Below are positions 26,401-39,999 of a DNA stretch of 64,000 nt, one piece after another. A program made the position numbers and the translations under genes. This DNA comes from Ceratothoa steindachneri (taxonomy: Eukaryota > Arthropoda > Malacostraca > Isopoda > Cymothoidae). How positions within the stretch are numbered: position 1 is the stretch's first letter; each line of letters starts with the position of its first letter. Location: the NCBI GenBank assembly GCA_963969495.1, contig OZ018333.1, forward strand, positions 92,222,207-92,286,206, written 5' to 3'. The notes beneath the pieces are model-generated. The model ran no database searches. It was given only the letters and a program-made list of their open reading frames with translations, and was not told the DNA's origin.

Positions 26401-26808
26401 AGGGAAAGCGTTTAAACCTGGATGGGGGTTTGTGGTGTAGCGTATGCCGTAAACAACAGCTCTCTATCACGTTTTTATCCTGTTTTTCCTTCATTTACTT
26501 AAATGGAAGGATAAGTTTATAGCCAGCTGCTGTTGAATGAGGCAATCCTGTTCTTTAATGAGAAGGAGAAATCAATGAGATGCGGCTCAACACAAAATGT
26601 GCCCCAAGCTCGATCTATCAAATACATAAAACTTTCCCCAGCTCCGTTCATCAAAACAATCACCACAAATGTGTTATAGGCTCGGTTTTTCAAATGCATC
26701 AGCACAAAATGTGTCCTACTCTGAATTACGTATCAACATACAACTTTAAATCCTTTGAATACGGCACAATTATTCTCATTTAATGCAATTCAAAATTTTT
26801 GCATATTT

Positions 26809-26813
<5 letters not shown>

Positions 26814-26851
<38 letters not shown>
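26814..26851. repeat. (TA)n microsatellite
   Basis: A pure TA tract of about 38 bp in the arm-B-specific block. Confidence 0.95.
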
Positions 26852-26852
<1 letters not shown>

Positions 26853-27169
26853 GGAAAGGGTGGAAGAAACTTCTCTAGAATTTGTTATTATGCGTTATTT
26901 TGCCACAAGTGGTAAAATACTTGTTTACACCATTATATAATATTGGATCCGTTGGGTGCTAACAATTGTTGTGGGTGAAAACTCTCCTCAGTTAAGCCAA
27001 CCCTGTGGAAATGTTTAAAGCATTGCTACTTCATCCGGTTAATACACCCAGGATCTTTACAACACAAGTAGCAAAACAATCGCGTGCTTAAATCGATGCC
27101 ACAAGAAATGTAGAAACAGTAACATCTTTGTGTCCTGGTAACCTAAGAGGGGCATTTTAGACTTCCCCA

Positions 27170-27320
27170 AAATAGTTCTGTCATAGTTCTTCGAAACATA
27201 AGTGCGGCGAATGCTGGAGTCTCCTCATAGAGACTACATATCGCCCTTGCTGTTTAGAAGTATAACTACTAGTGAACCATGACGCACTAAACTGATCTGG
27301 TCCTGGTTTTGTGTGAATTC
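27170..27320. repeat. Right copy of the duplicated breakpoint segment
   Basis: Partner of 23450-23595. This copy continues collinearly with arm A on its right side (27320-27950 matches 12500-11940 reversed), so it marks where the arm-B insertion ends. Confidence 0.65.
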
Positions 27321-28079
27321 GAACTGCGTTCGCTCTTAATCCTTCCCGGTCGTTTGCTTGCACTTGCGAAGCACAGGTGTGTTTGCTGATACAGACACAT
27401 CACTCTTCCATTACCTACTTATTGAATAGCCACGAAGGGACACTAAAGACTTTGTTGCGTAATTCTTCTTCACTTTTTACTTCTTTTTTTCATATTTTTT
27501 GCTTTATTAAATCTACCCATGCGCAGACAGAAACCCCCGCATTCGAGTTCCCGAAATGACGGGAGCATGCAGCCTTCAGTCCTTTACCAACTGGCACTGT
27601 GACGGGGTGGGATAGAGAGTGCCAAGGGGAAGCCACCTGAAACTGAGAGGAAGAATCGCCGATTTTAATGGCACTTTACTGAACGAACTGAATTCGAACA
27701 AGACGCAAAAGGGGATTGGGGGAACAAAGAATCCGTGTGGAATCGTGACGTGAATCAAGAGGGCGAATCAACCCCAGAGGAAGGGGTTGTATAATTAGAT
27801 TGTACGAAGCAAAATGAAGGGGATGATTGTCCCATGGTCTCGTGGTTATATCCAAGACCAGGTTGTGTTTCGAGAAGGTAAGTGGCGTGTGTCCTGGTAG
27901 ACGCAAAATCGGGGCGTACGGGACAGAAACACAAAGCGAGACCCCGTCTAGCAGAAACAAGGACAGTACGGGGTATTTAAAAAATCATTTTTAGACTAAA
28001 ACTCAGGCTTCGGTTTCAGTTTAAATGGTTCCGATAATGTGGGTTCTATTTGTTCGTTAGCTTGGAAGAGGGAGGGGGG

Positions 28080-28320
28080 GTCAATTGCTGTGTTATAGGA
28101 CAATTTCCACAAGAATGTTTGCCCCTATGTAGAAATGCCTCCTGCCAAAGATAATTTCCAGCGAAGGACAATATATCTCAGAAGTCAAATGAACCATCAA
28201 GAAAAATTCCCTCTCCGGATAAATCCCCTGAGGAGCAATGTTTTGAGGACAATTCTACCTCTAGTTATTTGTCCTTAGGCTAACTTTCCCACTTCATTTC
28301 TCCCTGGAATGTTTCTCCAA
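28080..28320. repeat. ATTGTCCTTAGG-type degenerate repeat, arm-B copy
   Basis: Reverse-complement counterpart of 11370-11740. AGGACAATT and TTTGTCCTTAGG recur, for example near 28240 and 28265. Confidence 0.5.
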
Positions 28321-29209
28321 ACAATTTTCATCATCATGTTCTCTTCATGGTCAAGTGCTCAAAGATAATTAAGATAACAAATAATTTATAAAAATCTAAA
28401 TAACATTTTCAAACTAACGAACAAACAATAATTCTAAAAGAGTTAATTATTTTAAATAATGAGAATAAAAGCAAATTTTTAAAATAAGATAAAATGTCTC
28501 TTTTTTATACTTTTAAGCAAAAGAATTATATAATAATTTCAAAAGCTCCGTGATAAGTATTTTTTTACGTTTAAATTATTTTAATTTTAATATCAGGTTA
28601 TATTTATTAACTTGGAAATGTTTGAAAAATGTTAAAGTATCTATTTAATTAGATTTATTCGACTTATAAAACCGCAAAGCAATAAAATTCTAAAATATTT
28701 TGTTCGCTTCATAATATTGACTTTTGGTCTGTCTAAGAGTAAACAATCCTTGTTTTATTTCGAACATTAAGAAACTTCGCCTTTTTATCTGCTTCAAAAC
28801 ATAATTATATTGAAAGACACCCTGTTTATTAAAACAAAATACTATTTTCCAATATTTAATAATTATTATCTAGAAGGTAAGATTCCTTTAATTACAGTTA
28901 TTTGGAATAAAATTGAATAGACCATATCAGACATGTCTTGGCCCTTAAGGCTTCTTTTCTCTAGAGAAAGCAGATATTTATTGCACCTCCTGAAGTTGAT
29001 GAATCCATTTTGAGATGGTAGAGCTTGCAGTGTTTCGAATGTGTCATGATTGCACTAAATTTTGACAGTAAATTCAATTTGAAATTCACGCCAGAGTTTA
29101 CTAAATATTTTGGAAAGAAAAGATGAAATATTCAAAGAAAAATATTAAGTTTTCTAAATAGTCTCAAAGTTACCATAGCAAGAAAAGTCCTGCACTTTCT
29201 TTTATTCAA

Positions 29210-31270
29210 TTACTTTCATGATATTAGTGATGATTAAGGAAGTTTTACACTGAATATTCAAAATCACTCATATTGTTTGGGGTGGCTGAAAGATGGTATG
29301 AGTTTTTCAGATATTAGGGTGACACCGACCGTGATAGGAAAGCGGTACGCCATTTTTTGTTCTGTTTTCATTTGCTAAGTGGTGCATTTTCTCTGCTAAA
29401 CAACCCTCACCCATGAATGTCTAATAGAGGTTCTTGTTATCAACAAGGCTTATCGATGTAAGAGTCCTGAAAATTGTACTGTAGTGAAGTGTCTTTTAAG
29501 AGGACGGGGTTTTGATGAATTTTTAGAAGATTTTGAAGATCGCATAATAGAATAAAAGTTGCTTGCATCTTCATTTGAAGAGACAACTTTATAATTTTGA
29601 AAACTCGGATAAAAAAGTTTTTGTCTTCTTTGATAAAACTCCTGAATGAAACAAAAGCCTCAGCTTTATACAACTTCTTCCTGAGAGAACAAATCAGTCA
29701 GTAGAGATAAATGTGATCGAGATTCTTTAATTTTTGTAGTAATTTCTTGATGGCTTTTACCCGAAGACAACATATGAATAAAATAAACTCAACTACCATT
29801 CGGAAAAGCGAGAATGGTATTCAGTTAAGTTCTAATCTTGGGGACAGACTTTAAACTTGACAAAAAGAGACAAATGAAATGAATTTGCTAAGATCGCTTG
29901 ATTTTTGTGAGGACAAAAGAGGAAAATTCTCTTTAGAGTCACAAAACCGAAAGTCTTCACAGAACTTTCTTCTACATCCTCCACACCACAGTTGCGGCAT
30001 TTCAGGGCAAGGTTGATAGATTAGTTCCTGTCTATCGCGTATTACGTTACGACAGAATGATGAATGTGGAATGATTTTCTAACCGCTTCTTCACATAAAC
30101 GGTGCCATTACTTTTTTATATACTTCAACTGTACTCTTTGCGACCATATATGTGGGAATATTACACAACCTCACATTTATCAGCATTCTTGCATGTATGT
30201 GATGAAGTATGACGTACGTTGCTGGCAATCAAGTGGAAGGACAATATTCGGCAAAACCTTCTGTTTAACATCTAAACAAACTCCACCCATCAATGGATCT
30301 CTTGCTTTTATGCCTCATGGAAATACTGAATTTTGAGGAATGTGTCCTACTAGTGCAGCTGTCCTCCAAGGAAAATTTAGTGTTGCCAAATATCTAGGCA
30401 AGATTTTTCTATTGAGATGGGAAAGTGTCCTTCTGACCTAAATTGTCCTAAATTGAAAAATGTCTTACAGGCATAAGGAAATTATAGGCTTTAGGGGGAA
30501 ATCATCATCTCAAAGAATTTTCCCTTCATTGCAATTGACCTCCTAGGAAAATTGTCCTTAGATGTAAGTTTTTCTTACGGTCGAATGTCTAGAAAAAATA
30601 CAGGGGAAATTTGTTTTCCGACTTAAACTTTCCTTCGGGAAAAACTGTCCTTGTAGCCAAAATGTCTATTCAGGAATTATGTTAAGGAAAATAGTCCTCA
30701 CACACATTTTGCTTCAAGTATATTGTATGTCGCTTTAAATTGTCCTTTTGGAACAGTTGTCCTTGGGCACTTCATAAGGGAATTGTTTTTAGGGATAAAT
30801 TGCAATCGATGGAAATTGTCCTCTGGTCGCAATGTCCTATCGCCATTGTTAAACAATGGAATTCCTTGATAATGTTTTGCGTTTTCCTAAAATCTAATCC
30901 AATGGGGAAAATGATGAATGTTTTCTGTCCATTATCTATGAGACTGAATCGAATAACCTCCCAGAAAGGACACGAACCCTGTTAAAGCACCCGGTGACAC
31001 CCATTGGTTACTCTCATCCCGACCAATGTTACATTTTGTGACGTCATGAATGGTTCTAAGACACGTTCCTATGAAACGCCACCGGTCATTTGTTGCTTTC
31101 TTCCCCTCAAAAGAACAAATGCCGCTGGTACATTACTATGCTCTTTTCGCTCGCACCCCCCTGCGAAGTAATGGGTCAAGCTGTGTTCCTGAAGTCTCTC
31201 ATTCACGCCACCTCTTCCTGAGTCATTTGAGGTTCGATTCCTGGTTCCACGATCCTGGATAATTGGTTGG
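29210..31270. other. Arm-B-specific block with an extra ATTGTCC array
   Basis: Arm A is collinear on both sides (10500-10540), so about 2 kb was inserted here or lost from arm A. From 30340 to 30860 it carries a degenerate ATTGTCCTT/GGGGAAAT array of the kind seen at 11370. Near its right end GAGGTTCGATTCC (31231-31243) gives a perfect Pol III B box but no convincing A box. Short open frames at 30064-30336 and 31050-31275 are unmatched. Confidence 0.45.
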
Positions 31271-32510
31271 TGCAAATCTCAGGCAGTCCTGATATTCCCG
31301 GCTTTCTAACGTCCTTGAATCTCTGGTTATCGTAGCGAGGATCGAATTCCTTTCTGTTCCAGGCCATTAATTCGTAATCGAGAGGGCGGAAAATCAGGCT
31401 TCAGACCCATTTCGGCCGTTCGGTGCTAATCTGTGGCGGCTTAAGGATGAAGGGAATTGTAACCCTCTCAGGACGAGAGGTTCCCTTTAGGGGAGGTGGC
31501 GGGGTTGATTAACAGGCAAATCGCCCACTTGCAACATTCAGAAAGTATGAATGTGTCTGGGTGCAAGTGGAAGGTGTAGACGAAAGAGATATCGTGTTTT
31601 TATGAAAAAACTGGAGGGAGAACTATGGGATGCTGTGAAAAAGAGTTGGAGTGTATGGTATGCGAGGATTTATTTTTATAGGTCGGATATAAATTTGTTG
31701 TTAGTGGATAGAGAAGTGTGAGAAAGAAAGTTAGTCATTTTTTATATAATTAATGTCGTCATCGCGTTCTGTTCTGACAAACGGAATGGCAGTTGGGTGG
31801 GTTGCCGTTCTTAGACGGAATAAGTGTTCGGGCCATAGCCAGCCAAAGAAAGGGCACCAAGGTGAAAGGGAGCTGTGGAGTAAGCTGAACTTATTTCAAA
31901 TCTGTGTTGATTCCACTTTGCCGTGAATCCCTTGGGGAGACCAAAGCCTTCCTTGTCTCTACCATCATCTTTCTCTCAGGTTCTCTCTTTCTCTTTCACT
32001 CTCCTTTCATCTACTCACTTTTCCTACTTTATAATGGATGCCATTAACTACTTAGTGGCAATTACACCCCAGCATCCTCCAACTCGAGGGAAAGCCTGAA
32101 AATGGAGATCAAAGAGCAGCAAGATGGGGGCGTCCAACCCCCCTAAATCGATCCAGATTCTTGACTTAATCCGGGATTAGATTCTTGAAGGCAGAGGGGT
32201 GGGAGGGGGTGAGAGATCGGCCCCACCATCTTTACGGAAACCACTATACATGTATTAAATCCTGGCCTAGACCCATTAGAGGCTCTTTATTCACATCTTC
32301 TTCCATATACTTCTTTAAGGAAATAGAGGATTCCTGCCACTCCTATTTTAGACCTCTTCTCACCCTGTAGCGCAGAGTCTTGTACATGTCATGAGGTTGC
32401 GAGTGGTAACCACCGACCTCCAAAAAGAGAAGTTCAAAGCCGAATAAATTATAATCATGGATTCTCGAATGTTTCTATTATATAACCACTTATAACCTGA
32501 CACCTGGCCA

Positions 32511-32531
32511 TTTTTTTTTTTTGGGGGGGGG
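32511..32531. repeat. Homopolymer T/G junction
   Basis: A run of about 12 T is followed by 9 G. It is an assembly-sensitive spot inside arm B. Confidence 0.85.
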
Positions 32532-33729
32532 TTCCTACCTTAGTGGAAACTCAATCGGGTTTAGGATGTGAGTTTCATAGATAATTGATTTTAAAAACGG
32601 GTATTTATATCAGGAAAAGGGTTGGTATTCACCTCAGGTAATGGGGTCCAATTTAGTCCAGAACAAGAGGCGTTGGATATAGATTTAAGCATCGTTAAAA
32701 AAGTCGAGAGGGTTCTGATGATGATTTTACTGGAGAAAGGTCCCAGACTGACTCAGGAATCAGAGGGTCAGGTGATCTCATTCGGTCCCCGATGTTGACT
32801 CTTAAGGCTAAACATCCTTACTTAACTACGATCATTTCCTTAGGAATAGCGATGTAGAGGTAGTATGGTTGCTCCAATGCGCATGAACCTATAACTCAGA
32901 TCACTTAAGTGGTAGCCAAAATTGTTGAGTACAAGCTATAATCATGGCTGGTACTGAATGAAAATACCAGGCCTTTATCTGGTGGAAATGAATAACTTTG
33001 CAACGCACATGACGATAATGACCTGTTCCCTCGCCAAGAAGTCAACAATTAAGGGTTGAATGAGCAAAACAGCTCTCTGTCTCTCTCTACTCTTCGCAAT
33101 GACGGAAAAGCCCGGTTAAGTTAACAGAACAAAGATTATCTACTCTCAGCACATCAGAACTTGCTTAGCACTTTTCGTGTCTAAATCTTTAATTTTATTT
33201 ATGAACGTACTTCATATTCTATATCAAACCACTCTTTTGATTGTTCAATTATCCCTACACTTACCCTACTCTCGAGATAGTGACTTTCAATGTTTCCTGA
33301 AAACCACCATAACATCATACGGTTTCACTCCATCCCGCCACAAAGTCTTTTATCCCTTTCATAGTGTTACAAAGATCGCTTCACTACTTCTACTCTCGAA
33401 CAGACTTAACTTCATACTAAAAAAAGATTCCTTTCACACACAGGTCTGAATGGCTACATTCAGACCTTCATCATTGACTATGAAAAAGAGAGGCAATAAC
33501 CGGTGTTCTCAAGGTCGCTTCCATCTCTTACAATGCAGAATCACCATCTCCTGTACGACTTTCACTTTATCCCAACTCCCTTCACTTTATTAAACTTTCT
33601 CACAAACCTCTCCACCTTTGTTAATGGGTTGCCACCCGAGTAACCTCCTCCTATTATGGGTAATGAGGTTTAATCCAGTCATATTCACACTAATTGACTC
33701 ATTTGCCTTCATTATATTTGGATGCTCAA

Positions 33730-35030
33730 ATTACTCTCTTTATCTATCCTTAATCTCGCCCTTATTTATAACTAGCACAAAGGCCTTGGCGTAACTTTCA
33801 AATTTACTTCTGCAATAATTTCTGTTTTTGACACACATCTGCTCACACTAACGAACACCTCTTCCTGCTCTCTGCTTTCTTATCTTCTTGCAATTATTCC
33901 TCCGGTACATGACCCAACACCACTGCACACAATTCCCCTCTTCTCCACCTTCTCCCAACCCCCGCTCCTTCTCGCTGTTGGAGTTACTTTAAAGGTCACA
34001 TGATCCGGGTTTGGACCTAAGATTTGAGATGAAGGGAGGTTCTTCTCCACAAACAAAGGGGGGAAGAGCAATATTAGGAAGGGGAGTGATTAAAATTAAG
34101 AAAAGAAAGAGTGGCACTGTCGCAGCCTAGAGTGCCATAAACGGCTACGTCACCCATGGTAGTGCCATACAAGAACAATTAGTATCCCAAAGAAGAGTAA
34201 AAACTTTGGCACTGCACAAAAATGCCTCAAACGTACAGGGGTGAGGAACGTTATTTTCTGATCGCTCGGAGGAAAATAGAAGAACCAACGTCAAATATAA
34301 GAAGGACGTCATCCTTTTTCTTCGCGTTCTCTCCTTCGTGATCGAAGATCCGAGGACTTATTGGTGGTAATCGAGAAGAATGTTACCTATTTATTCAATA
34401 CACCCTTTCTTCGTAAGTGGAATGGGTAACTTTGACAGCCGCTTCATCCATCGTTTCCATGTGATTTGATATCATGCGCCGAGGCGTTTGATGCGCTGCC
34501 TTACATTTCACCTCGACTGAAACCATAATAATAATAGGATTTGTGTTTAGGGCTAATTGAATTTTTTCTGCAGCGCTTTTCGTTCCTCTCTCACACTCCT
34601 TCTCTCTATCTATATATGCCCCATCACTCTTTATTCTCTATCTCTCTTACTGATTATCTTAATCCCCCCCTCTTTTTTTCTCTCTACGTTTTTCATATAA
34701 CTAACGAGTACGGCTAAAGCTTGAAGACAGTGCACATGAATGGACACCTTTCCCTATAGAAGAAGAGTGGAGGCTGAAGAAGGTGGAGGTTTAGGCAACG
34801 AAATAAATCACATCATTCAGACACAGAAACCACAAAACCAGGCTGGTAGACTTCAACACGTTAACTAACCTCTTCATCCAGAATTCTAAACGGAATCGAC
34901 GAACGGAATTGAAGGATTCGATTTACAATTGAAAGAAACGCTGATGGAAATGGATAGAAATCAAAGGCTAAAAAGATTCTCCTAAAGACGCATCGAATCG
35001 ACTCTTCGAACGTGATTTCCAAAGAACAGG
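33730..35030. other. Arm-B-specific block without recognised genes
   Basis: Unmatched in arm A (partner position about 7350-7690). AGTGCCATA and GTGGCACTG words repeat near 34110-34170, resembling words near 12270-12310 and 27590-27640. No coding signal. Confidence 0.4.
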
Positions 35031-35724
35031 CGTCGATTGTGATTAAAATAAGATAGACAACATTTTAAGTACGCTTGCGCTTTTGACCATCGCGCTAAAG
35101 TTCTTGGGACAACTCATGTGTATATAAATAGGTTTACAATCTATTGAACTTCCTGAAGGCGGCTGTAAGACCTTTGACGTTTCCCTATTTAATTTAACTC
35201 TATTTACCTTTCTCACAACTACATCTATCGCTCTCTCATTCTCTCTTTTAGATATAAAAGATACGGATCGCCCTCGGGATTTAATGCCTCTCAAACGCTT
35301 GTTTAGGTCAAATTAAGAACGTCTTACAGGATCACTTCAAGAGTCCACGGGACTCAAAATTATTGGCAAGAAAATAGATTTATGTTAAATGCCTCCTGGA
35401 TAATGACAAGGACGCAAATTCTTGGTACACTCAAAAAATATGGAAGTTCCTGTATTTAATTATTATAAGTAATGTATGTATACCTTGTCCATAACCCTAT
35501 ATTTTAGGAACGAGATCTTTTGAGGTTGTAAATAAGATTTTTTTTTTAGTTCGGTTGTTACCGAAGTATATTTAAATTTTTTATCAAAGTTATTTCTAAT
35601 AATTCCTTTATAATATAAAAAATAAAATGAAGAAGTTCAGAAATATATACAAGTATCGAATTTTGGTGATTTTTGAAAAATAAAAGAATCATGATAGGCC
35701 ATAGGACACAGACCGATAGTCTGC

Positions 35725-35772
35725 CAGCGAAGCGCAAGCTCCTTCTGTGAGGAGGAGTGGCGAAGCTGCTCC
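35725..35772 (+). repeat. GCGAAGC-bearing short dispersed element, copy 2
   Basis: Second copy of the block at 13444-13493, same orientation, with a different G/C-rich middle (TTCTGTGAGGAGGAG). It lies in arm-B-only sequence, so it was not carried by the arm duplication. Confidence 0.5.
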
Positions 35773-38700
35773 TCTTGTTGCTCTATTAATTTAATTTGTT
35801 TGCGCGCCTTAAACCAATATCATTTCTTTTACCAAATTTAAAAAATCCGTTTGTCTATCTATCCTTATGGCATGGCATTTGGCAACATTGTTTTAGATAG
35901 TGTTACGTTTATATGGCATTAAATGTACATGTATTATAAATACCAGTAATGGTATTATTAATAATACCTAAGCGTACTAGAGCGCTAAGGCTATCAAGGA
36001 TTCAAAGAGCTGCTTTTTATTTTAAATGATCAGCTCTGAATCAGAATTGAAACTAAAGACAATAACAAATTAATAGCAGGAGGGAAATATATTTTTCCCT
36101 AAAATATAGACGTTGTTGTCAATCTTCGGGGCTTCAATCGCGTTAGTTAACGCCCTTCTTTTCTTGGAAGGTGGGGGAGACGGAACATCGTGTGCAACAC
36201 GTTCAAAGGAAAGTGTTCAAGGAAAGTGACGAGGGAAATAGATTGTTCACAAGGACAGAATCTGCTGCGGGGAAAATTGTGCACGATAGAAAATCTTTCC
36301 CGAAAGAGACGACGAAAAGGAGGGCTAAAATACTGTGACCGGGAGCGAGATTATTGAATGTGAAATATTTTATGATGTTAGGAAAGGAAATATTTGCCAA
36401 AAATATATTTCTCAGTGGAAAATTGTTGCCACAAATATTCTAGGCTTTATGTCTCCTATTAAAATGTGAACTTTTAACCTCACAAATATTTGCAAGCAGG
36501 AGACGCCATAGTTGGCTTCGTTATGAATGCGGCTTTTTTATCCTGCATTTTTTCTTTGTTAAATTGCGCTTGAGATCTCCCAGGTGTTATTAAATTTATT
36601 TTCGTATTTTACTTTTATTTTTATTTGGGGGGAGCCCATTTGGCGACTGCCTAGTTGGGGGGGCGCAGCTTCTCTATGTATATGCTTCAATAAAGGATGG
36701 ACTCGAATATTCTGGGCCAAAACAGAGCGGCAAAATTGGGACTAATTTGAATGTATTGAAATTCCAAATTAAAAAAAGGGATCAAATTAAAAAGTGGCGT
36801 AAAATTAACTTCTTAAGTTCTATTCGCCTTAATCGGATTTATGAACATTTTCTCAATTAATTCACTTTTTTATGAGTATAAGAAAGAAAAATAGAAGTTT
36901 GCCGTGTTCTTTTCAAGATTTTGATTAGTAAATAAAGACTTTGAGGGTAAGAGGAATGTTTACGTAAAACGAAAGTTTCAAAAACATGTTTTTATTTAAA
37001 GATTTACAATAGAGACGCAATTTTAATTCTAGTCGTGTGAATCCTGTTTTTCTTTATAGTCAACTGATTATTTTGCGTCATCGTTTGATGCCTAAAAATG
37101 CGATCGTCTCCTTAACGTCGGTTTCCGCAATAAACATAATATTAAGATGTTATTTCTTTAAATAGTTTATAACGTTTCTGGGACGTGATTAGGTTATATA
37201 AATAATCATCTCCGCATCTCATGTATTACACGGCTCTCAACAGAGTTTTTATCCTACTACCAAAAAGTCCTCATAAAAGGACATAAAAAGAGAATATAGG
37301 ATGCAACTGAGTGCAATTCCCATAAAAGCCTGTCTATTTGGTTGAATAGAGAATGACTGAATATAAAAGTATAAAAGTCAACTTAAACTTGAAGGAAATT
37401 GAATATCTTTTCAATTCTCAATCGAGAAATCTCCGTCGTTCCATCCAGGGGAATGTTAGTAAATAAAGAGAATTGATCAAAACAATAACTTGGAGTTGAC
37501 TTAAATCAATCTCTGTTACTTCTTCTGTGTTCATTAATAGAAATCGGATTTAAATCGAGAAAAAAGAATTAAAAGTTTGTATTTAATCCTATTTAGAGCT
37601 GAATAAATTGGTGAATCAACGGTTGATTAAGGAAGAATATTAATTGAAGAATAGAAAATATAGAGGTAAAATGTATTAAAGAATTGATGAAAGTTTCAAA
37701 AGATGGAGAAGTAAAAAATATTCCTAGAAACCAAGTACATATTATTTTGGAAAATCTTTCTTACAAAATTTTGTAGTTATATATTACACAGGGTTTTGTT
37801 TTGTTCTAATTTTAATAGTTTTAATTGATATATTAAAAATATATAATATAGGCTATGAACACGAAGGATATTTTGATATTTATTTAATTAATTTCAGACC
37901 AAATTGTAATATTAGGTAATGCTTAGATTAAAGCGAATGAAAAAATAATATGTTAGATGATGGTTTAACAAATATTGCCCTTTTTATAGATGACTTGACG
38001 AAGCCTCGGTTTTAACTGAGCTCACGAAACATGCAGAGTTTTCTGCTGATATTTTCCCCCAGAGTTGTTCCAGTTTGTACTTCAGAACTTCCACATTTGA
38101 ATAGGATTTAGTAGAAGCGCCCTCACCATCACAGAATCTAACTTCCATCTCTTGAGAGATGTCACCTCTTCAACAGGAAACTCATTTTTATTTTGTGTCC
38201 AATCACAACTATTATGTGTGTTGTGGTTGGTCTTGAAGATCAAAAACTTGACATAAGTCTAAAGAAATGGAAGCTTCGATGGCTCAAGGACCGGTTGGAG
38301 GAGCAGACTTGCTCTTTCTACTCGCTTCTCTTCCTTTGAGTTACATAGCAGATGTCCTATAGCTGACTTTAATGGGGTGTGTTGGGTGTTCCTCGTAATT
38401 TAATGTCAATGGTTGTCTCTTTAAGCTATTTGAAAGCCTTAAAGCCACCCAGATCTGTTCAAAGTAGGGTTAAGTATTTTGTAAATTTGGTCGCTGTCTT
38501 CCAACTTCTCTCCAAGTTCTCGATTGATTCAAATGTTCCAGTGATCTTTGTAAACGGGTGTTGTCTCTTTTTGAACTCAAAATTTGATTTAAAAATTCAA
38601 TAGATCTTCAGGAAAGACAGTAACTATTACAAAGTATAATTCTCAAATAAAAGCACTTTTTTACTTTTGATTCCCTCATCTGGCTGTTTTCCTGTTACTT

Positions 38701-39375
38701 CCCGTAAATGAATAGACCCGGTTACTTGGGAAAGAGGGTGTTTACTACATATAGCCCCCTGAATTCAAACTTTTGTTGCTTGGATCAAAGTTTTCGTCCT
38801 CTTACATCGCAAAACCGTGGTTAGCTTCGTGCAAGTTAGGATAATATACAAATATCTTTTTTTTCTAGCGTATGACACTGGGTTAGTGTGTCTGTATTTT
38901 GTAGTAATTTATCATTCTTGGATTTTCTCAGTTTTTACGAGATTAAAAATTAAATTCCTCGCTTTAAATCGTTTCTGCTTTATTCGTTTATAATGATGCG
39001 CCTCTGACACGCTAATTTGAGTTTTACCCAGCAACTACATAATGGAACATGGGTAGAGTCTCCCGTAGACTTTATGGTGTTAACTTGATATCGCTTAAAG
39101 GTTTGATTGACAAAATAGCCACTATTTACCTTCAAAGTTCCCAAAGAACCGCGCTCACTATAATTGTGGTTCTTAACTAAATATCTCCTACTTTAGTTCC
39201 CTCGAGGGTTCTGAATGATGTCAGCGCCCTCAGTTTTATCAAATTTGTCGATTCCTAATTTCCAGGAAGGTTCTGAAATTAACCAAAATGTCTTCATTTT
39301 AAGTGTTTTGAGTTATATTCAGATTTCGAGTTGTTGATGGGACCTGTGCATATTTCCTTGCAAGAACTGAGCCCC

Positions 39376-39999
39376 TTGCTAAAGACGGTCAAATGAGGTA
39401 AATCCTTTGTGTCCAATGCTCCTTCAGGGTTCTCTAAGAAGACTATTACAAGCCCGGTGATTCTGTGTTTCGCTCTTCTCAAACGGGCCGTTCTGTGATT
39501 TATACTGTTGATGATGGACACACCCTACATACTTCTCTTGAATGTCACTTGATGATGGCTCATGACACGCATTACTAGCGATGAACACTACCAGAGCAAT
39601 ATTAGTAGACCTTAAACAATGATCACTTTCTAAATGAGTTGTGAAACAAGTGTTACTCTACAGTATGTGATGAAGACAAAGATGTTTCTGAAGCCTGATC
39701 CTTGAGCTCAAAGGTGAGGTGTTTTGGAGAGGATCCTGTGCCTTTGTGATTCACCTAGGAAAACTTCACCCTATCACTCTAGTTCTTTCACACAAGTCCT
39801 CCATAATCCACTTTGAAGTGGGGGGGATTTAGAGCGTGAATATAAGTTATGGTTTTCTGGAAATTGTGTTACGATCCAACCTCTCCACTCAGCTTCACAA
39901 GATCTGCATAACTTCTACCTTCCCCAATATAATGACGAAGAAGATGCTTCTTTAAAAATTACCTGGTATGAGCTCCTCCTTTGGCGACTAGAAACCAAC
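39376..39999 (+). other. Region upstream of the ETHR coding start
   Basis: Between the last recognised arm-B match and the receptor start. The receptor frame stays open upstream from 40000 to an in-frame TGA at 39814-39816 with no other ATG, which supports the chosen start unless an upstream exon exists. CTCTCCACTCAG ends near 39892 and could serve as a splice acceptor for a 5' UTR exon. No convincing core promoter was identified. Confidence 0.45.

Larger units (their letters stand above)
23360..39375 (-). repeat. Arm B of the giant inverted duplication
   Basis: This is the reverse-complement partner of 1-12830. It is about 3 kb longer because it carries blocks with no partner in arm A: about 23600-27170, 29210-31270, 33730-35030, 35460-35860 and 37545-38120. 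The last matching block reads (by eye) up to about 39375, roughly 600 bases before the first ETHR exon. No conserved coding frame was found in it. The two arms could be a segmental inverted duplication or two opposed copies of one very large noncoding repeat family; the sequence alone does not separate these. Confidence 0.85.

Noticed and set aside
31180..31250. Perfect B box GAGGTTCGATTCC suggesting a tRNA or SINE
   Set aside because: No convincing A box or tRNA fold was found upstream. One 11-base match alone is not enough.
1..39375. Assembly artefact (false palindrome) as an explanation for the inverted arms
   Set aside because: The arms differ by many substitutions and by different insertions in each, which a duplicated-read artefact would not produce.
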